Positions 25,350 to 34,112 of a stretch of 64,000 bases of DNA are shown here, in pieces. The stretch is taken from positions 1-64,000 of the forward strand of contig NZ_JAKILG010000015.1 of the NCBI RefSeq assembly GCF_023283765.1, given 5' to 3'. The position numbers were made by a program, and so were the translations under genes. Source of the stretch: Shewanella profunda. GTDB taxonomy: Bacteria > Pseudomonadota > Gammaproteobacteria > Enterobacterales > Shewanellaceae. Position 1 is the stretch's first letter; each line of letters opens with the position of its first letter. The notes below the pieces were generated by a model. It worked only from the letters and a program-made list of their open reading frames with translations. It did not search any database and was not told the DNA's origin.

Positions 25350-26807
25350 TCAGTTATTCAATACGACTTGATTACGACCCGCCTCCTTCGCTTGATACAA
25401 AGCTAAATCGGCGCGTTTAATCAGATCTTCCGATGTTTCCTGTGGCTGAAATTCTGCCACACCAATGCTCACTGTAATAGAGATATGGATACCGTTCACT
25501 TTAAGCTCACGTTGTGAAATAGAACGACGAAATTGCTCCGCCAGCTCAGCGGCACGGCTCAAATCCATCTCAGGAACTAAGATCAAAAACTCTTCGCCAC
25601 CCCAACGGCATAGCACGTCTTTTTCTTGCAGCTGTCCACGCAATAAATTGCTTACGGTTTTTAATACAAGATCCCCAATACTGTGCCCATAGTTATCATT
25701 CACTTTTTTGAAATGATCGATATCTAACAATAAGATAGATATCGCTGCTTGGGTCGATTGGGCATTATTCAACGCTTGCTGAAAATACTCCTCAAACACT
25801 TGACGATTCGCCGCCCCCGTTAGCTTATCAGTCGAAGCCATAATTTCTAGCTTGCGCTGATATCGTCCTAAGGTCATGTTTGAGATAAATAAAATACCAA
25901 TAGTCACAATTAAACTCAGAACCAGATTTCCCCAAAAAGTGTTAAGTAAATCTTGCTCCTGGGGGGCTTCTTCCTGCTCAACAATCAAATACCATTTAAA
26001 TTCAGAAACTAAACGACTATTCAAATAGACAGTTTTGCCATTTTTCTTATAACTAAATGCCGCACTAGGACTGGTTAAAATGCGTGTGGCTAATTGTTCT
26101 AGTCCGGCACTGGTTTGTAACGAACCCGACCCATCATAGGCATCGCCGTGTAATGTGACATTACCTAATCTATCGGTAAAAAACACACGTCGGTTATAAC
26201 GCTTCTGGTAAAGTTCTACCAGTAATTTGACTTTCTCAACCGCTAAACCAACACCGGTTACTCCGATGAACTTACCTTCAAAATCAAATACTTTATAGTT
26301 TACGAATACGGTTGTCTTACTACGATCCGCCGTGTCGGCATCAATATTGACCTCATAATGTTCAGACTCGGGTAAAGATCGTACCCGAAAGTACCAAGCA
26401 TCATTAGGATCAACATCTTGGATTTGTTTTAAAATTCCCGAAGAATGGTAGTAATTTCGACTCTGCTCTGAGACAAAAAAGCTGGTGACTGTGTCATATT
26501 TATCTTGAATTTCCTTGAGATAGCGAATGAGTTTTTCCGGCTCTTGCTCAAGATTCAAGGTCCAATCCCGCACAAAGGTATCCTGTGCCATCAAAGATGA
26601 TATAAAAATTGGACGCAGTAGATCCTGTTGAATTTCTGAATAAATATTATCGCTAGTTAGAGGTAAGGTATTGCTCTCAATTTGTTGACTGAGCGAGTCG
26701 TGAGCCACTTTGTAACTGATACCACTGGTCACTAAAAAGGCAAGTAATAGCAATACAGATAAAAGCCAAATAAATTTTCTTCGATCATTCCAAACGTTAT
26801 TGCCCAT
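25350..26807 (-). CDS. Membrane diguanylate cyclase with Cache sensor
   Basis: A 485-residue protein. The N-terminal helix (WLLSVLLLLAFLVTSGISY) and a second helix near residue 300 bound a periplasmic dCache domain with WYFRVR, VNYKVFDFEGKFIGVTGVGL and the FFTDRLGNVTLHG strand. The C-terminal GGDEF domain keeps the active site as RWGGEEF and the STDKLTGAANR entry, so it should make cyclic di-GMP. The RxxD inhibitory site five residues before the motif is absent (QEKD instead), so product inhibition there is unlikely. The ATG at 26807 has GGAG 6 bases upstream and is preferred to a start seven codons earlier. A single-gene unit. Confidence 0.92.
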   Translation of the reverse strand: MGNNVWNDRRKFIWLLSVLLLLAFLVTSGISYKVAHDSLSQQIESNTLPLTSDNIYSEIQQDLLRPIFISSLMAQDTFVRDWTLNLEQEPEKLIRYLKEIQDKYDTVTSFFVSEQSRNYYHSSGILKQIQDVDPNDAWYFRVRSLPESEHYEVNIDADTADRSKTTVFVNYKVFDFEGKFIGVTGVGLAVEKVKLLVELYQKRYNRRVFFTDRLGNVTLHGDAYDGSGSLQTSAGLEQLATRILTSPSAAFSYKKNGKTVYLNSRLVSEFKWYLIVEQEEAPQEQDLLNTFWGNLVLSLIVTIGILFISNMTLGRYQRKLEIMASTDKLTGAANRQVFEEYFQQALNNAQSTQAAISILLLDIDHFKKVNDNYGHSIGDLVLKTVSNLLRGQLQEKDVLCRWGGEEFLILVPEMDLSRAAELAEQFRRSISQRELKVNGIHISITVSIGVAEFQPQETSEDLIKRADLALYQAKEAGRNQVVLNN

Positions 26808-26952
26808 TCTCAACTCCGACGGCAGCACTCCACCTTGAGTAGCTTATTATTTTAATTTCACGATAACTATTTTAGTTGCATAAATGTATATCAATTGCAC
26901 TAATGCCGCACAACATTTCAACAATATGAATGTTCTATACTTTATTTTGCGC

Positions 26953-26981
26953 AAAAAAATGCCCCGTTGGGGAAACGGGGC
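26953..26981 (-). terminator. Intrinsic terminator of the PfkB-family kinase gene
   Basis: GCCCCGTT (26961-26968) pairs with AACGGGGC (26974-26981). Read on the minus strand it is followed by seven T (AAAAAAA on the plus strand, 26953-26959). It ends the kinase gene 135 bases after its stop codon. Confidence 0.75.
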
Positions 26982-27114
26982 AAAAACATGCGAACCACAA
27001 AATGGGAGAAAAACACAGAAAAAAGTTAAGGGACAATAGCTAGTCGTCACTGTGGTTAAATTTAACAAGCCTAAATGACAAAAAGATGAATCGAACCAAT
27101 CAATAGGTAATTTA

Positions 27115-27966
27115 TTACATAGACGCCTTAGCCTCTAAATATGCTTTGAGTGCATCCCCAGGGATAGAACTATCCGTCGCCACTGCAAATGCAGCCCATA
27201 TGGCCCCCTCAGCCATAGCATCTGTAATCGATTGGCCCGAACACAAACTGTGGATTAATCCTGCAGCATAGGCATCTCCTGCACCAGTTGTATCAACCAC
27301 TTTTGCAAGTACAGCCGGGACATGCTGCACCCGATCCTTGGTATAAACATCAGCGCCATTGATACCATCGGTCACAACAAAATAACGCAATGAGTCACCG
27401 CCAATACTCACGCCATACTCCCAAGATGCGGTATCACAACGCCCCTGCATATCACTCACCGATGCTAATAAAACATGGCAGGGTCTAGGTCTATCGTCCT
27501 TGGCTAACTGGGCCACAACGAGGCAATGCTCTAACGCTGTCTTTGCCCAACTGACGGTGCCCTCGGCCGAGGTATTAAAATACAACGCATCCCACTGATG
27601 CCACTTAGGCGGAACAGACAGTTCAAAAATCGGCCTTTGTGGACGAATAATAGTCCGTTCACCATCGGGAGTCATGACTAGGAGCATTTCACAGGTATTT
27701 CCAGCCCTTCGTTGCACTAAGCGGCAATCGAGCCCCTGAGTGCTCGCTTCAGCAATGGCCCAATCTCCCATCTCATCACGACCGACTTGACTTACCAGCG
27801 CTACTCTATGCCCTGCCCATACAAGTCCGAGTCCAGTATTAGCGCCACCACCGCCAAGCCTTTGCCCACCATCTTGATAATGGAAACGGCCTCCGGTTTT
27901 TAGTGGTTTATCCAGCAGTAAAATTCGGTCACAGTTGAGATTCGCGACCAGTAAAATATTCGCCAT
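27115..27966 (-). CDS. PfkB-family carbohydrate (ribokinase-like) kinase
   Basis: A 283-residue sugar kinase. The N-terminal PfkB signature is GGQRLGGGGANTGLGLVWAG and the C-terminal one is VVDTTGAGDAYAAG, with the catalytic base Asp in GAGD. Substrate-binding GRF...D near the N-terminus and an ATP-binding DG.NG segment (VVTDGINGADVY) are present. The specific sugar is not clear: similar proteins are annotated as ribokinase or fructokinase. It is monocistronic with its own terminator, and no sugar transporter or regulator is adjacent. Confidence 0.88.
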   Translation of the reverse strand: MANILLVANLNCDRILLLDKPLKTGGRFHYQDGGQRLGGGGANTGLGLVWAGHRVALVSQVGRDEMGDWAIAEASTQGLDCRLVQRRAGNTCEMLLVMTPDGERTIIRPQRPIFELSVPPKWHQWDALYFNTSAEGTVSWAKTALEHCLVVAQLAKDDRPRPCHVLLASVSDMQGRCDTASWEYGVSIGGDSLRYFVVTDGINGADVYTKDRVQHVPAVLAKVVDTTGAGDAYAAGLIHSLCSGQSITDAMAEGAIWAAFAVATDSSIPGDALKAYLEAKASM

Positions 27967-28317
27967 TACAGGGCTCCATAGGACGATAAAGTAAAGCGGC
28001 TAAATAGGAAACTCAAAGTGTTCCCAATCTAGATCAAAACTCCGATAGGTACAATTCAATCCGTCACAGTGAGACCTTACTACGGCGACAAGTCCACAGC
28101 AAAAAACCTATTATCCGTGTAAGCCTTTGACTCCAATCCATTTAAGATAACTCATATCAAAACCATAGCGAAATTAAGTAAAATGCAATAACAAATTGTT
28201 TTAAAAGAATAAATATCAATCACCAAGATAGCTGTATCTGTGCCACCACGTCGACATAAAGAACCATTACTCACATTTATTTCGAACAGGTTAAAATACG
28301 TACTCATAAATAAAAAT
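27967..28317. other. Intergenic region between divergent genes
   Basis: About 350 AT-rich bases separating the kinase (minus) from a small plus-strand gene. No operator palindrome, riboswitch or RNA gene was recognised. An in-frame extension of the small gene to 28240 is possible but looks less protein-like. Confidence 0.4.
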
Positions 28318-28527
28318 ATGAGCAGGATCAATACAATACTAATGGAAATATTGAATAACGAAGAAAATAGGGAAGAACAACTGCGGCGTTATCGACTCTG
28401 TCTAAAAGAATTTAGTGAGTTGGATTATCACGATGCCTACATAGATCAAATAAAACAGGATTATCAATTGCTTAAATTTTTAATCAAGGAGCAGCCAGTC
28501 ATAACACAAGAACCAACTGCCCCTTGA
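28318..28527 (+). CDS. Small hypothetical protein, 69 residues
   Basis: A charged, helical 69-residue peptide beginning MSRINTILMEILNNEENREE and continuing with RRYRLCLKEFSELDYHDAYID; the composition is protein-like, with a probable coiled or paired-helix fold. No ribosome site is clear, so the start could also be 28240 or 28342. It faces an unknown minus-strand gene whose stop is 14 bases away. It is not recognised as any known family, and a role cannot be given. Confidence 0.45.
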   Translation: MSRINTILMEILNNEENREEQLRRYRLCLKEFSELDYHDAYIDQIKQDYQLLKFLIKEQPVITQEPTAP

Positions 28528-28541
28528 AATACTTACCTAAA

Positions 28542-28937
28542 TTAATCGACAGATGTTAGCGGCGATAACGAAGCAAATTTAACCTCTAATTGCCAATCAG
28601 GAATCACCATCTCCGAAGGCTGCCAGCTATCATCGACCCACTCATAGATTAAGCCTGGATCTTCCTCTGCATTGACTAACAAACGGCGACCATCTTTCAA
28701 TACAAGCGTGTAATCAAGACCCTGAGCATCAACACTCTCTATATCCCCCAAGACAGCGTGATAAATGCTCGAAATGGCTCCAGTCGCTTTCACGGCATCG
28801 ATATTTTCTGCCCCACTGTAAAATCTTAATGCCCCATTGGTAGTGGGTTTATGAAATATAAACTCTTCAGTAACGCCCACAACGATCGACGGATCAAGTT
28901 CATACCAAGCGGGTATCCATAATGCGTTAATTGTCAT
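28542..28937 (-). CDS. Hypothetical protein, 131 residues
   Basis: A mostly beta-stranded soluble protein without a signal peptide. The region DYTLVLKDGRRLLVNAEEDPGLIYEWVDDSW (about residues 75-105) suggests a small beta-sandwich. No family was recognised. Stop-to-stop with the small gene on its left and preceded by about 270 bases of non-coding sequence before ovoA, so it is probably transcribed alone. Confidence 0.55.
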   Translation of the reverse strand: MTINALWIPAWYELDPSIVVGVTEEFIFHKPTTNGALRFYSGAENIDAVKATGAISSIYHAVLGDIESVDAQGLDYTLVLKDGRRLLVNAEEDPGLIYEWVDDSWQPSEMVIPDWQLEVKFASLSPLTSVD

Positions 28938-29209
28938 CCCGTTATATCCTGCATAATAATTTTACGGACGGGTTCATTCTGCCTTAACCTCGACAGAGAA
29001 AATACAGCTATGGGATAAAATAATTTTTATCCCACCCAGATGGATTTACACCTAGAGCACAGTCAAAGTGATCCTAAATTTTGTACTGGCGTATATAGCC
29101 AAACTATCTACAACTGCAGAATTTAACAAAAGTGTTGATATTGCTTTGGTATAGTTGAGTCATTGCCGAGCTTGCATTGCAGGCCAATAAATATGGAGTT
29201 GCTTACCCT

Positions 29210-31324
29210 ATGGATAAGCCTAAAACGCAAAACCCTCAAACACTTAAGCTCACGGGTGACAACGAGCTGCAAAAACGCCAAGAGCTTAAGCAATACTTGA
29301 ACCAAACATGGGCATTGTATGAGTCTCTATTTGAGCTTATTCAACAGGATAATGCCTACTACTTGAAAGCCGAACCACTGCGCCATCCACTCATCTTTTA
29401 CTTTGGTCACACTGCCACTTTCTACATCAATAAACTCAAACTCGGCAAATATCTCGATAAGCGTATTAACGACCATTTTGAATCTATGTTCGCCATTGGT
29501 GTCGATGAAATGTCTTGGGATGATCTCAATGACACCCATTACCAATGGCCAAGTGTGTCCGAGGTTCGCCAATATCGCCAACTGGTTAACACTGTCGTTA
29601 ATCAGTTTATCGACACTATGCCACTCTCTCTACCGATCACCCAAACGTGCCCAGCTTGGGTCATTCTTATGGGGATAGAGCATGAGCGTATTCATTTAGA
29701 AACCTCATCGGTCATTATTCGCCAACTCCCCCTAGAGGAAGTTGCATCGATGCCACTCTGGCCCGAGTGTCAGGACACAGGAACGGCACAATGCAACCAG
29801 TTAATCGCCGTCGCAGGTAAAAAAGTCACCCTAGGCAAAAAAGAGCAAGACCAAACCTATGGTTGGGATAATGAATACGGCAATAAAACCTTCAAGGTTG
29901 CCGATTTTAAGGCCTCAAAGTTTCTAGTCTCGAATCAAGAATATCTTGCCTTCGTTGAAGCGGGTGGATATCAAACACCCAATTATTGGAATGAAGAAGG
30001 TCAGGCTTGGCTCGGCTATACGCAGGCAAACATGCCGCGATTTTGGCGATTACGTGAAGGTAAATGGTGGCAGCGTAATTTAGCCTCAGAAATCCCCCTT
30101 CCATTAAACTGGCCAGTGGAAGTCAATCAACTCGAAGCCAAAGCCTTTTGTAACTGGAAATCCCAGCAAAACCATAGCAACATTCGCCTATTAACCGAAG
30201 CCGAATGGTATATTCTTCGGGAAAACATTCCTACCGATGCACCCGAATGGAGCGAGGTGCCAGCCAATATTGCTTTGGCTTATTACGCTTCTTCTTGCCC
30301 CGTTAATCGCTTCGAACATAATGGCTTTTTCGATATTATCGGTAATGTTTGGCAATGGACAGAAACTGCAATCGATGGTTTTAACGGCTTTGCCGTGCAT
30401 CCACTATACGATGACTTTTCCACTCCGACATTCGATGGCAAGCATAATCTCATCAAGGGTGGCTCGTGGATTTCTACTGGTAATGAGGCCATCGCCTCAT
30501 CACGCTATGCATTTCGTCGACATTTTTATCAACATGCGGGATTCCGCTATGTTGAATCCTTACAAAATCCAGCCCTAATGACAGAGGTTAATGTGTACGA
30601 AACCGATGAACTGATTTCCCAATACCTTGAGTTTCACTATGGTGCCGAATATTTTGGTGTAGCTAATTTCTGTGTTAATGGCGTACAGCAAGCTCTAGCT
30701 GAAATTCAACTCACGCATACAGCAAAAGCCTTAGATATTGGTTGCTCCGTTGGCCGTGCCAGCTTTGAACTGGCAAAAGTGTTTGAGCATGTCGATGGCA
30801 TCGATTTCTCGGCGCGTTTTATTCAACAGGCCTATGCGTTGACCGAACAAGGCGAAAAGCGCTACACCATCCGCACAGAGGGAGACTTACTGGAGTTTAA
30901 GAGTGCTAGCCTAGCTCGTCTAGGTTATAGCGAAGAGGCTAAAAAAGTCAGCTTTATGCAAGGCGACGCCTGTAATTTAAAACCTATCTACACAGGTTAC
31001 GATTTGGTTTACGCCTCGAATCTTATCGATAGATTAAATGACCCTAAGCACTTTTTACTCAGTATTGGTCAGCGGATTAATCAAGGTGGATACCTTGTTA
31101 TTGCCTCACCGTATACCTGGCTTGAGGATTACACACCAAAGGATAAATGGCTGGGAGGGATCAAAATGAAGGGCGAAAACTTCACCACCTTGGATGGCTT
31201 GACCGAAACCTTAATCGGCCAATTTGAGCTAGTTGCAGTCAAAGAGATCCCTTTTGTGATCCGTGAAACTAAACGTAAATTCCAACATTCGATTTCGGAA
31301 ATGACCATTTGGCGTAAGCGTTAA
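29210..31324 (+). CDS. ovoA: 5-histidylcysteine sulfoxide synthase / methyltransferase OvoA
   Basis: A 704-residue enzyme of ovothiol biosynthesis. The N-terminal DinB-like part has the non-haem iron ligands His67 (FGHTATF) and H158-x3-H162-x-E164 in IEHERIHLET. The central FGE-sulfatase-like domain includes NEYLAFVEAGGYQ and NVWQWTE...GGSWIS and ends in HAGFRYV. The C-terminal SAM methyltransferase has motif I ALDIGCSVGRASFELA and would N-methylate the thiol-histidine. The first domain couples cysteine to histidine with oxygen. The ATG at 29210 (GGAG 11 bases upstream) is preferred to a TTG at 29177. Single gene; the sulfoxide lyase OvoB is not in the window. Ovothiol is an antioxidant thiol. 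Confidence 0.93.
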   Translation: MDKPKTQNPQTLKLTGDNELQKRQELKQYLNQTWALYESLFELIQQDNAYYLKAEPLRHPLIFYFGHTATFYINKLKLGKYLDKRINDHFESMFAIGVDEMSWDDLNDTHYQWPSVSEVRQYRQLVNTVVNQFIDTMPLSLPITQTCPAWVILMGIEHERIHLETSSVIIRQLPLEEVASMPLWPECQDTGTAQCNQLIAVAGKKVTLGKKEQDQTYGWDNEYGNKTFKVADFKASKFLVSNQEYLAFVEAGGYQTPNYWNEEGQAWLGYTQANMPRFWRLREGKWWQRNLASEIPLPLNWPVEVNQLEAKAFCNWKSQQNHSNIRLLTEAEWYILRENIPTDAPEWSEVPANIALAYYASSCPVNRFEHNGFFDIIGNVWQWTETAIDGFNGFAVHPLYDDFSTPTFDGKHNLIKGGSWISTGNEAIASSRYAFRRHFYQHAGFRYVESLQNPALMTEVNVYETDELISQYLEFHYGAEYFGVANFCVNGVQQALAEIQLTHTAKALDIGCSVGRASFELAKVFEHVDGIDFSARFIQQAYALTEQGEKRYTIRTEGDLLEFKSASLARLGYSEEAKKVSFMQGDACNLKPIYTGYDLVYASNLIDRLNDPKHFLLSIGQRINQGGYLVIASPYTWLEDYTPKDKWLGGIKMKGENFTTLDGLTETLIGQFELVAVKEIPFVIRETKRKFQHSISEMTIWRKR

Positions 31325-31367
31325 TCCCCGTTAAATAGATGAACAAAGCATCCATAAAAAACGCGCC

Positions 31368-31391
31368 CCGCCAGAAACCCACTTCTGGCGG
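31368..31391. repeat. Perfect hairpin after ovoA
   Basis: CCGCCAGAA (31368-31376) pairs with TTCTGGCGG (31383-31391). No T-run follows directly on the plus strand, so it may be a weak terminator or an mRNA-stabilising hairpin. Confidence 0.5.
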
Positions 31392-31494
31392 CTATACCAT
31401 CTGCCCCGCTACGAAGTAAACATACAAATAATGTATGGAAATTTATTAACTATGCATATAAATTCATCTTCAACCCATTTACAGAGGATCTATG

Positions 31495-31806
31495 ATGAGT
31501 TTAATCGAGCAAGTGTCAGTATCTAAAAAAGCCAATATCTACTTTGATGGTAAGGTTGCTAGTCGAAGTGTATTTTTTGCCGATGGCAGTAAGCAAACCT
31601 TAGGTGTTGTATTACCTGGAGAATATGAGTTTTCAACTTCTCAAGGTGAAATAATGGAAGTCACCAGCGGCCGTTTTGAAGTATTACTACCAGAAAGCTC
31701 GGTATGGCAGGAGTTTAGTGAAGGTACTCAATTTGAACTCGCCGCGAATGTCAGCTTTAAAATCCGCAACACAGCTATCGCAGAGTATTGTTGCAGCTAC
31801 CTCTAA
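31495..31806 (+). CDS. ppnP: Pyrimidine/purine nucleoside phosphorylase PpnP
   Basis: A 103-residue cupin-like protein of the former DUF1255 (YaiE) family, which cleaves nucleosides with phosphate. The characteristic [28 protein letters not shown] and [15 protein letters not shown] segments are present, and the length is typical. Two adjacent ATGs (31492 and 31495) follow AGAGGA; the second gives the better spacing. Single-gene unit in the nucleoside salvage pathway, in the cytoplasm. Confidence 0.92.
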   Translation: MSLIEQVSVSKKANIYFDGKVASRSVFFADGSKQTLGVVLPGEYEFSTSQGEIMEVTSGRFEVLLPESSVWQEFSEGTQFELAANVSFKIRNTAIAEYCCSYL

Positions 31807-32045
31807 CGATAAAATTTGATTAAGTGATAGTGCAATAAGCGCTTAAATTTCAATCGATAATAGAATGCTCACAGTGAAATTTCATCTCAACACTGTGGGT
31901 ATTTTGCCCCGCCGAACTATTTATCCATCAGAGTGTTTTATCCATCTGACTTTTATCAATCGGGCTGCTGTATGGAGCAGACTGCTAATCTCACGATTTA
32001 AAACCCATAAATCGAGTGCTTCAAAATCGCCGATAAAAACATCAC

Positions 32046-32060
32046 TAGACGACCGGTCTA
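32046..32060. promoter_or_regulatory. TetR operator 1, TAGAC-N5-GTCTA
   Basis: TAGAC-GACCG-GTCTA lies 22 bases before the tetR start. An almost identical site (one base different) precedes the dehydrogenase gene at 32773-32787. Matching half-sites and placement suggest that the TetR protein represses itself and the next gene. The form resembles the NemR box of E. coli (from memory). Confidence 0.75.
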
Positions 32061-32081
32061 ATTTAACCTATGATCTGTACC

Positions 32082-32678
32082 ATGAAAACAGAAACTCAAT
32101 CCACTCGCCAACATATCCTTGATATCGGTTACACACTGATAGTTAGAAAGGGCTTTTCTAGCGTTGGCTTAGCGCAACTGCTACAAGCAGCACAAGTCCC
32201 TAAGGGCTCGTTTTATCACTACTTTAAATCTAAAGAACAATTTGGGGAGGCACTGCTGACAGGTTACTTCGAGCAGTATCAAGCCAAACTCGACGAACTC
32301 TTTAGCAATAATCAACTCACAGGTTTTGAGCGCCAAATGCACTACTGGCAGAAATGGTTACATGTGCAAAGCGATACCTGTGTCGATCAAAAATGTCTAG
32401 TGGTGAAACTCAGCGCTGAAGTTGCCGATCTATCCGAAGCTATGCGCCTTGTTCTATTAAAAGGCTCCACCAGTATCATAGATAGACTCACGGACGGTAT
32501 CAGAAGTGGGATTCTTGATGGATCAATTCGCGAACAAGATCCGCAAACAACGGCTGAGATGCTTTACCACATGTGGTTAGGCGCAAGCTTGATGAATAAA
32601 TTAGGTCACAGCACTTGCGCACTCGAACGCGCACTGGCAACGACCGAGTCCACCCTCAAATCCGCACAGAAGTTTTGA
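32082..32678 (+). CDS. TetR/AcrR family regulator, NemR-like
   Basis: A 198-residue regulator with a TetR helix-turn-helix, VGLAQLLQAAQVPKGSFYHYF (about residues 30-50), and a C-terminal ligand domain with Cys residues (SDTCVDQKCLV, about residues 106-116) at the place where NemR-type proteins carry reactive cysteines. Placed before YqhD-type dehydrogenase, DJ-1-like and GST genes, it is best read as an electrophile sensor. The start MKTETQS at 32082 is taken over ATG 32070 because it fits the family. Cysteine-based sensing is an inference. Confidence 0.85.
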   Translation: MKTETQSTRQHILDIGYTLIVRKGFSSVGLAQLLQAAQVPKGSFYHYFKSKEQFGEALLTGYFEQYQAKLDELFSNNQLTGFERQMHYWQKWLHVQSDTCVDQKCLVVKLSAEVADLSEAMRLVLLKGSTSIIDRLTDGIRSGILDGSIREQDPQTTAEMLYHMWLGASLMNKLGHSTCALERALATTESTLKSAQKF

Positions 32679-32772
32679 GTATCTCCCTAACAATAGCAAT
32701 TAAATCCTAGGGATATTGCATTGGTTGGTGAGCAAGGGGTTGTGCTTTGTTTTTTATTTTACGTCTCAAATA

Positions 32773-32787
32773 TAGACGACTGGTCTA
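32773..32787. promoter_or_regulatory. TetR operator 2, TAGAC-N5-GTCTA
   Basis: TAGAC-GACTG-GTCTA lies 47 bases before the alcohol dehydrogenase start and differs from operator 1 at one position in the spacer. It implies control of the downstream genes by the upstream TetR protein. Confidence 0.75.
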
Positions 32788-32833
32788 TTTATAAAGGCCA
32801 ACATATTCACCTAGTAACAGGATAAATATCACT

Positions 32834-33991
32834 ATGCTCAATTTTAACTATTACAACCCCACCCGCATCCGTTTTGGTAAAGACACTATCGCCGAAATCG
32901 ACTCATTAGTGCCGAACGATGCCAAAGTAATGATCCTCTTCGGCGGCAGCAGTGCTAGGAAAACAGGCACGTTAGACGAAGTTAAACAATCACTTGGCAA
33001 TCGTTTCGTCGTAGAGTTCGATGGCATTGAGCCTAACCCAACCTATGAAACCTTAATGAAAGCCGTTGCCCAAGTGCGCGAACAGAATATCGACTTCCTC
33101 CTCGCGGTTGGCGGCGGTTCGGTCATCGACGGCACTAAATTTGTTGCCGCTGCAGCGGTGTTCGAAGGTGAACCTTGGGACATTCTCACTAGCTGGGGCG
33201 CAAAAGTAACTCAAGCCATGCCTTTTGGCTCAGTGTTAACCTTACCTGCGACCGGTTCCGAGATGAACAATGCCAGCGTAGTGACCCGCAAATCACTGCA
33301 AGCCAAGCTGCCATTCCGTAATGATTTGGTTTATCCACAATTCTCAATACTCGATCCAACGAAAACCTTCACTCTGCCAGAACGCCAAGTAGCCAACGGT
33401 GTAGTCGATGCTTTTGTGCATATCACAGAGCAATACCTGACTTACCCAGTTAACGCCGCCGTTCAGGACAGATTTGCCGAAGGTCTATTGCAAACCTTGA
33501 TTGAGCTTGGCCCACAGGTACTGGTTCAACCAGAAGACTACGACATTCGCGCTAACTTAATGTGGGTTGCCACTATGGCACTCAATGGCACGATTGGCGC
33601 AGGTGTTCCACATGACTGGGCAACCCATATGATTGGCCATGAACTGACTGCACTTTACGATATCGACCATGCACGTACACTGGCAATCATTCTGCCTGCC
33701 CTGCTGCAATGTACAAAAGTGGCCAAACGCGAAAAGTTACTCCAATACGCAGACCGAGTGTGGCATATCAATACAGGTACAGATGACGAACGTATCAATG
33801 CTGCCATTGCAAAAACTAAGGCTTTCTTCGAAGCCATGGGCATAGCGACACATTTATCTGCCTATGATCTCGATGCTAGCCACGTAGAAACTGTCGTAAA
33901 ACAGCTTGAACTGCACGGCATGGTCGCTCTCGGTGAGCACGGCAATATTGACCCAGCCATGAGTCGTGATATTTTGACCTTAGCCCTATAA
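32834..33991 (+). CDS. yqhD: Iron-containing alcohol dehydrogenase, YqhD-type
   Basis: A 385-residue NADPH-dependent group III alcohol dehydrogenase (aldehyde reductase). Family marks are the NADPH loop GGGSVIDGTKFVA (about residues 94-106), TLPATGSEMN, and the metal-binding set D...H...H in VDAFVH, IGAGVPHDWATHMIGHELTALYDIDHART. It converts toxic aldehydes such as methylglyoxal or other short-chain aldehydes into alcohols. It begins after operator 2 and is followed by the DJ-1-like and GST genes. The Shewanella-type repeat in the gap to the next gene may affect its mRNA end. Confidence 0.92.
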   Translation: MLNFNYYNPTRIRFGKDTIAEIDSLVPNDAKVMILFGGSSARKTGTLDEVKQSLGNRFVVEFDGIEPNPTYETLMKAVAQVREQNIDFLLAVGGGSVIDGTKFVAAAAVFEGEPWDILTSWGAKVTQAMPFGSVLTLPATGSEMNNASVVTRKSLQAKLPFRNDLVYPQFSILDPTKTFTLPERQVANGVVDAFVHITEQYLTYPVNAAVQDRFAEGLLQTLIELGPQVLVQPEDYDIRANLMWVATMALNGTIGAGVPHDWATHMIGHELTALYDIDHARTLAIILPALLQCTKVAKREKLLQYADRVWHINTGTDDERINAAIAKTKAFFEAMGIATHLSAYDLDASHVETVVKQLELHGMVALGEHGNIDPAMSRDILTLAL

Positions 33992-34014
33992 CGTCAAACT
34001 GTATCCTGATTGTG

Positions 34015-34061
34015 TATACCCAAACAACCTGAAGATGCAGGATTCAGGTAGCTTGGGTATA
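34015..34061. repeat. Dispersed inverted repeat, copy 1
   Basis: The arms TATACCCAAACAACCTGAA and TTCAGGTAGCTTGGGTATA pair with two mismatches around GATGCAGGA. The left half recurs at 40987-41020 as TATACCCAAACAACCTCAAG and onward, and a diverged form recurs at 58647-58691. It lies between the dehydrogenase and DJ-1-like genes, typical of a REP-like intergenic family. Confidence 0.7.
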
Positions 34062-34112
34062 AACCCAAAGCTCACACATATTGATGTGAGCAACTTAGGT
34101 AAAGGTATGAAA

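Noticed and set aside
26847..27068. Minus-strand frame of 73 codons
   Set aside because: It runs across an intrinsic terminator and reads as low-complexity hydrophobic residues.
31368..31391. Hairpin after ovoA as an intrinsic terminator
   Set aside because: The stem is perfect but no T-run follows on the transcribed strand, so it is listed only as a hairpin.
31865..32122. Plus-strand frame of 85 codons before tetR
   Set aside because: It overlaps the operator and the tetR start, and the product shows no family features.
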